From Bacteroidaceae bacterium (GTDB lineage: Bacteria; Bacteroidota; Bacteroidia; Bacteroidales; Bacteroidaceae), in NCBI GenBank assembly GCA_024398435.1, contig JAKSJD010000001.1, positions 62,001-126,000 of the forward strand: a DNA stretch of 64,000 nucleotides, given 5' to 3'. This document shows, piece by piece, positions 8,905-18,515 of the stretch (positions are counted from its first letter, which is position 1; every line of letters starts with the position of its first letter). A program made the position numbers and the translations under genes. Below the pieces are notes generated by a model that did no database searches, was not told where the DNA came from, and saw nothing but the letters and a program-made list of their open reading frames with translations.

Positions 8905-9804
8905 TTATCCGAAGAATCGGCAAGTGAAGAGGGCAAGTGCTGTTGTCAGCGAGAAGATGAAGATATTGCGGGCAGTACTGCCAAGAATTCGGTTGAGTTG
9001 GCGACCGGTACACATAGTCATCTTGATGAAAGTAGCCGTGTGGAGAGCCAGATAGATGATGATGAAGAATGTCCACAAACGGCAGAAATAGCATCCGAGA
9101 AGTGTAAATCCGACGATTCCCGTTCCTATCTCTCCGCATGCAAGATAGAAGTAAAGGCCGAAATTGCGACCAAAGCGTACTATGACTGTCTTCTTTCCCG
9201 AAGCTCTGTCTTGGTCGATGTCGCGATAATTGTTCACGATAAGAAGCGTATCGGTCACAAGACCTTGGGCAAAGGCAATTAGCATGAGCTGCCAAGTCCA
9301 TTCGCCTGTCAACACATAATAAGTGAAGCCAACAGGTACGATGCCGAAGAAAATGATTACCAACAAATCGCCAAGGCCAAGATAGGAGAAGCGGGTGGTA
9401 TAGAGGAAGCAGAAGACAACACAAAGAGCGCCAATGCCTATCAGCCACCAACCTCCATATGCGATGAGAGGAAGGCCAACGAGACATGAAAGAATGGTCA
9501 TTGTGGCAATTCCCCATTTCATAGCCTTTGGAGTGATCCAACCTTGAGCACAAGCACGTTCAGGGCCGAGGCGGTCGTCGCGGTCGCTGCCTTTCTTCCA
9601 GTCGAAATAGTCGTTCACGAGGTTGGCATCTATCTGCATGAAAACGGCAAAAAGAAGGCAAAGCACGAATGGAAGCAGGCGTTCGGGTTCGTATCCACAC
9701 ATTCTGTAAGCCAATGCTCCACCAACAATAACAGGAGCGATCGCCCCTGTCAATGTCTTTGGCCTTGCAGCCAATATCCATGCTTTCAATCCGTTTTGCT
9801 TCAT
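8905..9804 (-). CDS. menA: 1,4-dihydroxy-2-naphthoate polyprenyltransferase (UbiA family)
   Basis: A 299-residue integral inner-membrane protein with about eight hydrophobic helices. It has both aspartate-rich motifs of UbiA prenyltransferases: NDYFDWKKGSDRDDR at residues 64-78 and NNYRDIDQDRASGKKT from 191. The N-terminus AWILAARPKTLTGAIAPV is typical of MenA. The enzyme attaches the polyprenyl tail to 1,4-dihydroxy-2-naphthoate in menaquinone synthesis, the quinone of anaerobic Bacteroidales. It lies 65 bp downstream of the MORN-repeat gene on the same strand; no other men gene is in the window. Confidence 0.93.
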   Translation of the reverse strand: MKQNGLKAWILAARPKTLTGAIAPVIVGGALAYRMCGYEPERLLPFVLCLLFAVFMQIDANLVNDYFDWKKGSDRDDRLGPERACAQGWITPKAMKWGIATMTILSCLVGLPLIAYGGWWLIGIGALCVVFCFLYTTRFSYLGLGDLLVIIFFGIVPVGFTYYVLTGEWTWQLMLIAFAQGLVTDTLLIVNNYRDIDQDRASGKKTVIVRFGRNFGLYFYLACGEIGTGIVGFTLLGCYFCRLWTFFIIIYLALHTATFIKMTMCTGRQLNRILGSTARNIFIFSLTTALALFTCRFFG

Positions 9805-9869
9805 TCAGTCGAACACTTGAACCCTTTTACTTTTTCACTCTTATAACTTTTATCGCTCATGCCTCTCTT

Positions 9870-10514
9870 TTATTCCTGATTTGTCAAGCCGTCCCAATAC
9901 TGAATGGTGACATTGTTATTCTCCTGCTTGAAGAGAGCGCCATAACCAAGTTGCTTGTTGTCCTTGTACTTGCCATAATAGAAATTGCCGTTGGCATAGA
10001 AATAAAGGCCATAACCATCACGCTTATTGTGTGAAGATTCGCCCACATACTTGTCGCCATTAGGATAAGTCAGCACAAGGAACTTATTGTTTTCCTTCAG
10101 TTCGGTCGAAGGATTATACTTCTGATTGTCCTTCATCACATAAAGGATATTGCCAGTATGAAGGTCATAAGCCGTATAATGGTCGTTTGTACCAACCTTA
10201 GCAATATCACTGCCCTTCTTGATTCCGAAGGCAAGGTCGCCATTGCGATAAAGTCCGTAAACCTCTCCATCCTGATCGGTATAGAACGAACCGAAGCCAT
10301 AGATGTTGCCTTCAGGGGTCATCTGACCGAAATACTGGCCGTACATCGACTTCACAACTCCTGAAACATAACCCGAAACCTGATCAACGAAGGCTGCCTC
10401 AAACTCGATTGGAATGGCTGGATACTTCTCGATGCGGACAAACTGGGCAAATGCATTGCCTACCATCATCAGCATCATTGCTATCACAACAAATATCTTT
10501 TTCATCATAATCAT
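9870..10514 (-). CDS. exported MORN-repeat protein of unknown function
   Basis: A 214-residue protein with an N-terminal signal peptide cut after NAFAQ. Three ATGs within the first four codons (10514, 10508, 10505) make the exact start uncertain. The C-terminal half has MORN-type units: YPNGDKYVGESSHNKRDGYG, then YFYANGNFYYGKYKDNKQLG. Earlier units (YGFGSFYTDQDGEVYGLYRN) are weaker. MORN units form elongated beta structures; no enzymatic domain is visible. It is transcribed from a likely promoter at 10589-10596, divergent from the outer-membrane barrel gene. Confidence 0.75.
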   Translation of the reverse strand: MIMMKKIFVVIAMMLMMVGNAFAQFVRIEKYPAIPIEFEAAFVDQVSGYVSGVVKSMYGQYFGQMTPEGNIYGFGSFYTDQDGEVYGLYRNGDLAFGIKKGSDIAKVGTNDHYTAYDLHTGNILYVMKDNQKYNPSTELKENNKFLVLTYPNGDKYVGESSHNKRDGYGLYFYANGNFYYGKYKDNKQLGYGALFKQENNNVTIQYWDGLTNQE

Positions 10515-10588
10515 TAATTACGAATTCTCTAAACTTTAAACTCTTATCTCTAAACTATAAAAACATCCCCAAAGGGGATTTGCGACTG

Positions 10589-10596
10589 CAAAATTA
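10589..10596 (-). promoter_or_regulatory. -7 promoter element for the MORN-repeat gene
   Basis: The minus strand reads TAATTTTG followed by CAG, fitting TAnnTTTG, 75 bp upstream of the start. A small CCCC-AAA-GGGG hairpin (10567-10577) falls in the expected leader. Confidence 0.6.
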
Positions 10597-10691
10597 GCGA
10601 TAAAAGATGATTTACCGACATGATTTGCATAAAAACTTACGAAATATGTAAAAAATAATTAAAAAACATGCTCTATACGGAAAGTTATTAG

Positions 10692-10699
10692 TAACTTCG
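10692..10699 (+). promoter_or_regulatory. possible -7 element for the outer-membrane barrel gene
   Basis: TAACTTCG followed by CAC, one base off TAnnTTTG, 89 bp before the chosen start at 10788. Confidence 0.45.
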
Positions 10700-10787
10700 C
10701 ACTCGATTTGTGGAATACCACCACACGCTTCTGCGGATTCTCAATTTGGTAAAAAGAATTCAAACCATAAAAGCAAGTATAAAGAAA

Positions 10788-13742
10788 ATGAAAAAGTTTG
10801 CAGCGATTGCAGCACTGACCATGCTATGCTGTCTGAGCATCTCGGCTCAAAGTAAATTTAATATCAATGGCACAATCATTGAAAAAGGTACAAACGAAGC
10901 AGTAGTTTCCGCTACTGTCCAGTTGCTGTCACTTCCCGACAGTACTTTCGTCAAGGGTATTGCCACTGGAACTCAAGGTGAATTCACCCTCAAGGACATC
11001 AAGAAAGCCAAATATACATTGAAGATTTCCTACATCGGCTACATCACAAAGTATGTCGATGTCAACCTCAATGACAAAAAGACAAGCAAAGTCAATATTG
11101 GCTACATCACCCTCGCATCCGATGCCATCATGTTGAAGGAAGCCGAGGTTACAGCCAATGCCGCCAAGGTAGCAGTAAGTGGCGACTCCCTCGTCTATAC
11201 TGCAGCTACATACAGAGTGCCAGAAGGTTCTGTTCTCGAAGACCTCGTAAAGCAACTTCCTGGTGCAAAGGTAGATGAAAACGGCAATATCACCATCAAC
11301 GGAAAGAGCGTTTCGAAGATTCTTGTCGATGGAAAGGAATTCTTCCTCAACGACCAATCAGTCGCAATGAAGAACATACCAACCGAAATGATTGATAAAA
11401 TCAAGACTTACGAACGAAAGAGCGACCTTGCCCGAGTTACTGGTATCGACGATGGTGAAGAGGAAACCGTACTCGACCTTACCGTGAAGAAAGGAATGAA
11501 GAACGGATGGTTCGGCAATGTCAATCTCGGAGGAGGTACCCACGACAGATACAACAGCCGAATGAACATCAACCGATTCAACGATAACACTCAAATCACC
11601 TTGCTCGGCAACATGAACAACGAATCTGGCCGATGGAGCTGGGGCGGCTTGAGAACAAACAAGGAAATCGGTGCAAATATCGTGACTGAAACAGAAAAGT
11701 TGGAAGCTGGTGGTAGTGTTCGCTACAACTACAACGGTAGCGACAGCCGTAGTGAATCATCAAGTCAGAACTTTGCTGCAATGAAAGGTGCATTCAGCGA
11801 AAGCAAGAACAAGAACCTTTCAAGCAATCACAATATCAGAGCCAACTTCCGCTTGGAATGGAAACCCGACACTCTCACAAACATCATCTTCCGTCCTAAC
11901 ATCAACTTCTCACGCAACAGAAGTTTCGGTACAAGCAGTTCTGGTTCGTACGACACCGACCCTAACGAAATCGCAGAAAATGCACTCGAATACAACGATA
12001 TGATTGCACAATACAGTGCCGACCCTACCCTTGCCAATCCTGACGAAATCGTACAGAGATTGCTCGATGTAGTGGTAAACACAAACACAAGCCGCAATCA
12101 GTCGTACAGCACCAACTCAAACATCAGCGGTAACCTTCAGTACAACCGCAAGCTCAACGATAAGGGACGTAACATCACTTTCCGATTCGACGGAAACTAT
12201 ACCGACGGACAAAGCAAGCAGATTTCTGCAGCTAACATCACATACAACACTCTTGGTACAGCTCAGCAGAACAACCGATACTACAAGACTCCTTCAAACA
12301 ACTACAGCCTCACTGGCCGACTCACATACAACGAACCAATTGGCGACAGAACTTATCTGCAGTTCGACTATCGCTACACATATAGTTATAATAAGAACGA
12401 CCGCCAAGCTTACATCTATGATTCACAAGCTTATGCCGACTTGGCACAAAGCATTCTCGACCATAGATACAATATCAAGTCAATCCTTAAATTCATGGAC
12501 GAGATGGGCTACATGATGAGAGATACAGTAGAACTCAGTCAATTCTCTGAATATAAGAACTACAACCAGACAATCGGACTTCAGTATCGTAAGGTTCGCG
12601 ACAACTACAACTTCAGCATTGGAGTTGATGCTTTGCCTCAACGTTCCGTACTCAACTATAAGTACATGGGCAAGGAATATCCAGAAGTTACACGAAACGT
12701 ATTCGACCTTGCCCCAAGAATCAACCTCCGCATCCAGTTCGACAAGCAGAGCAACCTTCGCCTCAGATACAACGGACGCACAAGTCAGCCAAGCATGACC
12801 AACCTTCTCGACATCCGAGACGACTCTAACCCACTCTACATCAGCCGAGGTAATCCTAACTTGAAGCCTTCATTCTCAAACAACGTGAATGCCGACTTCG
12901 ACACTTATGATGTTGACCATCAGAGAAGTATTTGGGGATATGCAAACTTCTCAACCACAAAGAACAGCATCAGCAACAAGACAACCTATGATAAGGACAC
13001 TGGTGTTCAGACAACAATGCCTATGAACATCAACGGCAACTGGAATGTTGGTGGAGGTGTTGGCTTCAACACTGGTCTTGGAGAGAAGAAAGCATTCGAC
13101 ATTGGTTTCGACCTCGGTTCATGGTTCAGCCATAATGTAGGTTTCTACAACAATGTAAATCGTGAAGAGGAAGACAACACTGACATCAAGTCAGTCACAA
13201 AGAATCTCTCACTCAACGGAGGCATCAACAGCACATTCCGCAATGATTGGGTCAACATTCGCCTACATGGCGACATCGAATACTCTCACATGAAGAACAA
13301 TGTGAACAACAATGGTAACCAAGACACTTATGATTTCGATTATGGAGCCGACTTTGAATGGACAATGCCTTGGGGTGGAGAACTCTCTACTGATATAGGA
13401 ATGAACAGCCGAAGAGGTTATTCTTCAAAGGACATGAACACAAACGAACTCCTTTGGAATGCACAGCTCTCACAATCATTCCTCAAGGGTAATGCCCTCA
13501 CAATTCAGTTGGAAGTGTTCGACATTCTCGGTCAGCAGACAAATATCAGCCGAAGCATCAACGCCTTCATGCGTAATGATAGCCGTTCAAACGCAATCTA
13601 TCAATACGGAATGGTTCGCGCAATCTATCGTTTCAGTATATTTGGAGGCAAGAACACTATGGGAACTGACGACGAAAAGAGTGCCAACAGCGGCTGGGGC
13701 GGCGGACATGGCGGCAACTGGAATAGTGGAGGCCATTGGTAA
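10788..13742 (+). CDS. outer membrane beta-barrel protein with carboxypeptidase-like N-terminal domain
   Basis: A 984-residue protein from ATG 10788, which gives a clean signal peptide starting MKKFAAIAALTMLCC and ending SAQ; the frame is open further upstream but without a signal. Residues ~23-100 form a CarboxypepD_reg-like Ig domain (FNINGTIIEKGTNEAVVSA). Then comes a plug-like region (LVKQLPGAKVDENGNITING, KILVDGKEFFLN) and a long barrel rich in N, R, Y and S. This matches the Bacteroidetes OMP_b-brl_3 class, related to TonB-dependent receptors; the ligand is unknown. The last 15 residues are Gly, Trp, His and Asn rich (GWGGGHGGNWNSGGHW) and may bind metal, but this is a guess. No SusD partner is adjacent. 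Confidence 0.88.
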   Translation: MKKFAAIAALTMLCCLSISAQSKFNINGTIIEKGTNEAVVSATVQLLSLPDSTFVKGIATGTQGEFTLKDIKKAKYTLKISYIGYITKYVDVNLNDKKTSKVNIGYITLASDAIMLKEAEVTANAAKVAVSGDSLVYTAATYRVPEGSVLEDLVKQLPGAKVDENGNITINGKSVSKILVDGKEFFLNDQSVAMKNIPTEMIDKIKTYERKSDLARVTGIDDGEEETVLDLTVKKGMKNGWFGNVNLGGGTHDRYNSRMNINRFNDNTQITLLGNMNNESGRWSWGGLRTNKEIGANIVTETEKLEAGGSVRYNYNGSDSRSESSSQNFAAMKGAFSESKNKNLSSNHNIRANFRLEWKPDTLTNIIFRPNINFSRNRSFGTSSSGSYDTDPNEIAENALEYNDMIAQYSADPTLANPDEIVQRLLDVVVNTNTSRNQSYSTNSNISGNLQYNRKLNDKGRNITFRFDGNYTDGQSKQISAANITYNTLGTAQQNNRYYKTPSNNYSLTGRLTYNEPIGDRTYLQFDYRYTYSYNKNDRQAYIYDSQAYADLAQSILDHRYNIKSILKFMDEMGYMMRDTVELSQFSEYKNYNQTIGLQYRKVRDNYNFSIGVDALPQRSVLNYKYMGKEYPEVTRNVFDLAPRINLRIQFDKQSNLRLRYNGRTSQPSMTNLLDIRDDSNPLYISRGNPNLKPSFSNNVNADFDTYDVDHQRSIWGYANFSTTKNSISNKTTYDKDTGVQTTMPMNINGNWNVGGGVGFNTGLGEKKAFDIGFDLGSWFSHNVGFYNNVNREEEDNTDIKSVTKNLSLNGGINSTFRNDWVNIRLHGDIEYSHMKNNVNNNGNQDTYDFDYGADFEWTMPWGGELSTDIGMNSRRGYSSKDMNTNELLWNAQLSQSFLKGNALTIQLEVFDILGQQTNISRSINAFMRNDSRSNAIYQYGMVRAIYRFSIFGGKNTMGTDDEKSANSGWGGGHGGNWNSGGHW

Positions 13743-13770
13743 ACCATAAAAGAGTTTAACAGATTAAAAG

Positions 13771-13815
13771 AATAATCCCTGGGACTGCAAAAGCCTCAGG
13801 GATTATTTGTTTCGT
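13771..13815 (+). terminator. terminator after the barrel protein gene
   Basis: An 11-bp perfect stem pairs 13771-13781 (AATAATCCCTG) with 13797-13807, followed by TGTTTCGT. It lies 28 bp after the stop codon and could serve both strands, because the interrupted minus-strand gene ends at 13827. Confidence 0.8.
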
Positions 13816-13826
13816 ATGATATAAGT

Positions 13827-14124
13827 CTAATCAACAACCACAACTGGTTCGAGGATTTCCTCATCCAACCACTGGCGTTGATAAAACATTGGATAAGGTG
13901 GAAAATCCGCAACCTTTGAAGTATCCAATCTCCTGATACAATCCAAATCGGGTGCACCAAAATCAAATGAACGGCCATAGAGCAATATACAGCCTCTTTG
14001 GTTGTCAATCTTCCATACCCCCCCCCTTGCATGTTTGTTCGCCCTCTGGTATCAAATCTCTGTGAAGGTGTACAATACCAAACACAAGTGTTCCGGTTTG
14101 AGTTACAATGAATTTATTATACAT
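13827..14124 (-). pseudogene. small conserved-looking gene broken by a frameshift at a G9 tract
   Basis: On the minus strand an ATG at 14124 opens MYNKFIVTQTGTLVFGIVHL and continues HRDLIPEGEQTCKGG up to a run of nine Gs (14018-14026, C on the + strand). In the current frame it stops four codons later. Shifting by one base at the tract, as eight Gs would give, yields a coherent continuation: VWKIDNQRGCILLYGRSFDF, then DLDCIRRLDTSKVADFPPYP and an end in ILEPVVVVD at 13827. The restored protein would be 98 residues with no recognised domain. The break may be phase variation, a true pseudogene, or a homopolymer sequencing error. It lies 30 bp downstream of the symporter stop on the same strand. 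Confidence 0.75.
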
Positions 14125-14153
14125 ACGTTTTCTCTCAAAAGCATTATTACTCA

Positions 14154-15092
14154 CTATTTCCGTATCCTTCCACGGAATATTGCTGCTGCTATACTTCCTG
14201 AAAAGTTGTGCCATACAGAGAAGATTGCACCAGGAACTGCCGCCATTGGAAACATTGCGAAATGAACTGTAGCAAGAGATGTTGCAAGACCAGAATTCTG
14301 CATGCCGACCTCAATTGCAATGGCAGTACGCTTCGCATGGTCGAGTCGAAGAAAATAACCTGCAAGATATCCAAGTCCAAGTCCTAAGAGGTTGTGAAGG
14401 ATTACTGCAAGAGCTACCAAAAGACTGCATTGAAGAATCTTAGTCGAATTGTGAGAAACCACAATGCCAATAATGACTGCAATGGCTAAAGTTGATACCA
14501 TTGGCAACAGAGGAACAACTCGTTTCGTGACAGATTTCAGATAGTGGTTGACTACAAAGCCAAGAACTATTGGCAGGATAACCACTTGCAGAATACTCAG
14601 GAACATACCCCACACATCTACATCCACAGAATGTCCAGCTAATAGTTGCACGAGTGCTGGTGTTACGAGTGGTGCCAAGAGAGTCGAAACAGTTGTCATT
14701 GCAACAGACAAAGCCGTATCGCCTTCTGCCAAATAGCAAATCACATTGGAAGCAGTTCCACCTGGACAACAACCTACCAGAATAACGCCAATGGCTATCT
14801 CTGTTGGCAATCCAAGCAACTTGCAAAGGAGCCAAGCGATCGAAGGCATAATGATGAATTGCGCCAACTCACCAATTATAATGTTCTTTGGCTGCATCAC
14901 GACTGGTTTGAAATCGGAAGGTTTTAATGTCAAACCCATTCCGAACATGACTACTCCAAGCATCGGAGTAATTACAGATGGGGCAATCCATGTAAATGAA
15001 GGTGGGAACAAAAGGGCTAAAGCCGAAACTATCACAACAAACAATGTAATGTTTCCTGCAATCCAATCTGACAATCTGTATAATATCTGCAT
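14154..15092 (-). CDS. bile acid:sodium symporter family transporter
   Basis: A 312-residue integral membrane protein with about ten helices. It has the two conserved sodium-site regions of the BASS family: GGTASNV at residues 111-117 and EVGMQNSGLATSLA from 261. Family members import bile acids, pantoate, pyruvate or other organic anions with sodium; the substrate here is unknown. The C-terminus ends HNFSGSIAAAIFRGRIRK. It is on its own between the interrupted small gene and a terminator that belongs to the upstream lipoprotein gene. Confidence 0.9.
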   Translation of the reverse strand: MQILYRLSDWIAGNITLFVVIVSALALLFPPSFTWIAPSVITPMLGVVMFGMGLTLKPSDFKPVVMQPKNIIIGELAQFIIMPSIAWLLCKLLGLPTEIAIGVILVGCCPGGTASNVICYLAEGDTALSVAMTTVSTLLAPLVTPALVQLLAGHSVDVDVWGMFLSILQVVILPIVLGFVVNHYLKSVTKRVVPLLPMVSTLAIAVIIGIVVSHNSTKILQCSLLVALAVILHNLLGLGLGYLAGYFLRLDHAKRTAIAIEVGMQNSGLATSLATVHFAMFPMAAVPGAIFSVWHNFSGSIAAAIFRGRIRK

Positions 15093-15104
15093 GCTTCCGA
15101 GAAA

Positions 15105-15145
15105 ATTAAAAAGCCTCTTCTCTTCGAGTAAGTTGAGGAGAGGCT
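15105..15145 (-). terminator. terminator after the 15160-15690 lipoprotein gene
   Basis: The minus strand has an 11-bp stem pairing 15135-15145 with 15112-15122 (one wobble), followed by TTTTTAATTTT. It lies 15 bp after the lipoprotein stop and just upstream of the symporter start. Confidence 0.85.
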
Positions 15146-15159
15146 GTTGTTTTCATTTG

Positions 15160-15690
15160 TTAACGTGAATACTTCATTTGAAGGAAGTAGCCTTCAGGAT
15201 ATTTCTCCACAAACCTCTGGATCAATGTACCATATGCATTTGATTTGGCCAACATACCCTTCCAACTTGCATCCTGTACTATTAAAGAGCATTCTGCAGG
15301 AGAAGGTCCTTGACAAACACGAGCAAATGTAGTCTGAATGAGATCTACCTTATAACTTGGATTCAGTTCTTCTGGAGAATACTTTGCTGTTGCCTTTACA
15401 TAACAATAGAATGTTTCTCCCAATGTCTTGTCCTTTACAGGCAATGATGCATTGTACATCAAGCCATGACCAGGAGATAGTGTATCCACAACTTCATGTC
15501 CATGAATATCAGTATATGTAGCTACTATATCATAGAAATCATACCACACATCAGATGGCTCACATGTAAGATACAGATAGAAATTCTCATTTGCCACTGG
15601 CAAATTAGGATCGTCATCCTTATCATCGCCACAACTTACGAATGCCATGCTCAGGGTGATGGCTGCAACCCATAACAACATCTTCTTCAT
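15160..15690 (-). CDS. lipoprotein of unknown function
   Basis: A 176-residue protein with a lipoprotein signal peptide; the lipobox is FVSC with Cys20. The residues after the Cys are acidic (GDDKDDDPN), the lipoprotein export signal often seen on surface lipoproteins of Bacteroidetes. The mature part (YLYLTCEPSDVWYDFYDIVA) looks like a beta-rich domain; I do not recognise a family. It is monocistronic with its own terminator. Confidence 0.75.
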   Translation of the reverse strand: MKKMLLWVAAITLSMAFVSCGDDKDDDPNLPVANENFYLYLTCEPSDVWYDFYDIVATYTDIHGHEVVDTLSPGHGLMYNASLPVKDKTLGETFYCYVKATAKYSPEELNPSYKVDLIQTTFARVCQGPSPAECSLIVQDASWKGMLAKSNAYGTLIQRFVEKYPEGYFLQMKYSR

Positions 15691-15797
15691 TTTTGTTTTG
15701 CTATTTTATTTATCCGTAATCATATTTATCATTCCTTACATGGAAAAAGTTCGCGCGCAATAAATAATAATATATAATGTGTATGGACTTGCTTTCA

Positions 15798-17801
15798 TTA
15801 ATCTATCAATCCACGGCCACGAAGGAATGCAGTATTGTCAGGTTCGCGACCTGCAAACTGACGGAAGAGATCCATAGGTTCCTCACTTCCACCCTTCTCA
15901 AGGAATGTTTCTTTAAACTTCTTAGCTAATTCAGGATTGAACACCTTGCCAGATTCTTCAAAGATAGAGAATGCATCCTTATCGAGAACTTCTGCCCAAA
16001 GATAACCATAATAGCCAGCACTATAACCGCTTGAGAATATATGGTTGAAATAAGTAGTGCGATAACGAGGACCGATTTCTGGGATTAAACCCATTTCTTC
16101 ACATACCTTCTGCTCGAATTCATCAATATCAATGCCTTCTACGCTTTCAAGTTCGTGCCACTTCATATCAAGGATTGAAGCTGCACAAAGTTCGGTTGTC
16201 ATGAAACCTTGATTGAACTTGAGCGCATTGTTAATCTTCTCAACTAATTCTGTTGGGATGACTTCGCCTGTTTCATTATGGAAAGCATATTGAGCAAGTA
16301 ATTCAGGTTGGAATGCCCAATTCTCATTGAACTGAGAGAATACTTCAACAAAGTCGCGCTTAACACTTGTTCCACTTACTGACTTGTAGCGGCATTGTGT
16401 GAGCAAGCCATGAAGAGCATGGCCAAACTCATGGAAGACTGTCTGAACTTCATCAATTGTAAGGTATTCTTCAAGATTACCTACATTGACAATAATTGGG
16501 CGAACCATATTACCATCAGCACCGTCATATTCCTCACGGATACCATTCATCCAGGCACCACCTCGCTTACTTGGACGAGGAAGATAGTCGGTTGTGAAGA
16601 TTCCAAGAAGTGAACCATCATCAGCAGTCACCTTATATGTTGTGACTTCCTTTGAATTGTATGCAGGAACGCCATCCAACTTCTCCATATTCACGCCATA
16701 GAGTTGCTTTGCTGCTATGAAGATTCCGTTGACTACATTCTCCAACTTGAAGTATGGCTTTGTAAGGTTTTCGTCAAGATCGTATTTGAGTTTACGTACC
16801 TTTTCTGCATAATACCACCAATCCCAAGGTTGAATTGTAGCACCTGCCTCTACCTTTCCTGCAGCAATATCCTCATCCATAATCTTCTGCATCTCAGCAA
16901 CTTCTTCCTTTGCCTTTGCAACTGCTGCTACCATAATTCCATCAAGGAACTCATCAACTGTAGCAGGATCGTGAGCCATCTTCTCTTCAAGGATATATTC
17001 AGCAGGATTATTATAGCCCATAATCTGTGCCTTCTGAATGCGCAGTTTCATAACATCAAGTACGAGTTGACGATTGTCATACTCGTTTCCGTTATGACCT
17101 CTCATTGTGTAAGCCTCAAGCATTTGTTGGCGAAGGGCACGATCTTCCGTATTGGTCATTGCATTAGGATATTCCGAAACACTGATGCCAAACTTATCTG
17201 CAAAGGCATTGCTTTCTGCAAGAATATTGTTTCCAATTGTCTGAGTCTTTGTAGCGATGGCTGCATTGATTTCGCGAAGTTCGTTCTGTTTATCTTCTGG
17301 AAGACCAACACCATTGCGGACGAAATCCTCATAATGGTTTTTCAATACCATCTTCTGCTCCTGAGTCAAGTCTGATGTGTCGCCATTATAGATTGCCTCA
17401 ATACGCTCATAGAGTTTCTTATTGAAGGAAATATTATCCGAATGAGCCGACATAAGAGGAATTGCCTCTTCCATTACAGAATCAAGTTCATCGGTTCGGT
17501 CGGTTTCGGTAATATTATATAGAACGCCTGACACCTTACTGAGAATCTCGCCTGACAATTCGAGAGGAACAATAGTATTCTCGAATGTTGGAGCTTCCTG
17601 ATTTGATGTGATAGCAAGAATTTCCTTTTCCTGCTGTTCGATACCAGCCTTGATTGCAGGAATATAATCTTCCACCTGAATATCATCAAAAGGAGGAATA
17701 CCATAAGGAGTGTCCCATTCCGTAAGGAAAGGATTAGTTCTGTTTTGAGTACATGATGCAAGTGTCATCGTTGCAATCATAATTAAAGTTATTTTTTTCA
17801 T
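15798..17801 (-). CDS. M3 family metallopeptidase (peptidyl-dipeptidase Dcp type), lipoprotein
   Basis: A 667-residue zinc peptidase with the M3 motif HEFGHALHGLL (HEFGH at 457-461) and the downstream glutamate region. Other family blocks are GGAWMNGIREEY (about 414-425) and RTTYFNHIFSSGYSAGYYGY near the C-terminus. Unlike cytoplasmic Dcp it has a lipobox (TLASC, Cys17), so it is probably tethered in the envelope, where it would trim dipeptides from peptides. It follows rsmD after 33 bp on the same strand and may share its transcript. Confidence 0.92.
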   Translation of the reverse strand: MKKITLIMIATMTLASCTQNRTNPFLTEWDTPYGIPPFDDIQVEDYIPAIKAGIEQQEKEILAITSNQEAPTFENTIVPLELSGEILSKVSGVLYNITETDRTDELDSVMEEAIPLMSAHSDNISFNKKLYERIEAIYNGDTSDLTQEQKMVLKNHYEDFVRNGVGLPEDKQNELREINAAIATKTQTIGNNILAESNAFADKFGISVSEYPNAMTNTEDRALRQQMLEAYTMRGHNGNEYDNRQLVLDVMKLRIQKAQIMGYNNPAEYILEEKMAHDPATVDEFLDGIMVAAVAKAKEEVAEMQKIMDEDIAAGKVEAGATIQPWDWWYYAEKVRKLKYDLDENLTKPYFKLENVVNGIFIAAKQLYGVNMEKLDGVPAYNSKEVTTYKVTADDGSLLGIFTTDYLPRPSKRGGAWMNGIREEYDGADGNMVRPIIVNVGNLEEYLTIDEVQTVFHEFGHALHGLLTQCRYKSVSGTSVKRDFVEVFSQFNENWAFQPELLAQYAFHNETGEVIPTELVEKINNALKFNQGFMTTELCAASILDMKWHELESVEGIDIDEFEQKVCEEMGLIPEIGPRYRTTYFNHIFSSGYSAGYYGYLWAEVLDKDAFSIFEESGKVFNPELAKKFKETFLEKGGSEEPMDLFRQFAGREPDNTAFLRGRGLID

Positions 17802-17834
17802 ATTAGGTAAAATTAATTGTATTGTAATGATTTC

Positions 17835-18416
17835 TTATTTGAAAAAAGAGAAGTTAACGGAACCATAGTTGCGATGGTCGATGAAATGGGGATGCTGTTC
17901 GAAATTATAGTCCTTCCCATGTTCAAGTATGAAGAGCCCATCTTGATTGAGGAGCTTCATTCCTGGCTGAAACACTATATCAGGAATACTTCCTAAATTT
18001 TCCAATGCATATGGAGGATCGGCAAACACGATATCAAAACCTAGAGAACTGGTATTGATTCCCACATTGGATTCATCCGAACTGACAAATGAATTCAAAT
18101 ACTTAAAAACATCTGCATGAAGTGGATGCCATTTATTGTCATTAAGTTCGTGGGCCACCTTCTGAAGGAACTGATAATGTTTGAAATCTTTTTCAATCGA
18201 AACCACCTTGCCACAACCTCTCGAAAGGAACTCAAGGCTGATGCTGCCAGTTCCACTGAACAAGTCGAGTGCTGATGGTTCTTCGTCAAAATCCACATAC
18301 ACATTTGAAAGGATGTTGAACAAGCCTTCCTTCGCAAAATCAGTTGTTGGGCGTGCTTTAAATGTATGAGGAACATCAAAACGCTTTCCCTTATATTTAC
18401 CCGATACTATTCGCAC
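17835..18416 (-). CDS. rsmD: 16S rRNA (guanine(966)-N2)-methyltransferase RsmD
   Basis: A 193-residue SAM-dependent methyltransferase. It starts MRIVSGKYKGKRFDVP and continues ARPTTDFAKEGLFNIL, both typical of RsmD. The SAM motif LDLFSGTGS is at 50-58 and the catalytic DPPY at 133-136. It modifies G966 of 16S rRNA during 30S assembly. It lies upstream of the M3 peptidase gene; the anchored protein gene upstream has its own terminator. Confidence 0.93.
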   Translation of the reverse strand: MRIVSGKYKGKRFDVPHTFKARPTTDFAKEGLFNILSNVYVDFDEEPSALDLFSGTGSISLEFLSRGCGKVVSIEKDFKHYQFLQKVAHELNDNKWHPLHADVFKYLNSFVSSDESNVGINTSSLGFDIVFADPPYALENLGSIPDIVFQPGMKLLNQDGLFILEHGKDYNFEQHPHFIDHRNYGSVNFSFFK

Positions 18417-18454
18417 CTTATAATAATATTAATTAATAAAGTTTTCCGTTAAAA

Positions 18455-18489
18455 CAAACGAGAGAGACAACTTTTGGTCATTGTCTCTC
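18455..18489 (-). terminator. terminator after the 18516-19205 gene
   Basis: On the minus strand a 9-bp stem pairs 18481-18489 (GAGAGACAA as read) with 18462-18470, followed by a T-rich tail (TCGTTTGTTTT). It separates the anchored protein gene from rsmD. Confidence 0.78.
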
Positions 18490-18515
18490 CCCATAACTTA
18501 TTGTTTAAAACATCA

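Noticed and set aside
8879..9553. 224-codon ORF overlapping menA
   Set aside because: It is out of frame with the clear MenA motifs and has an implausible His, Arg and Cys-rich composition.
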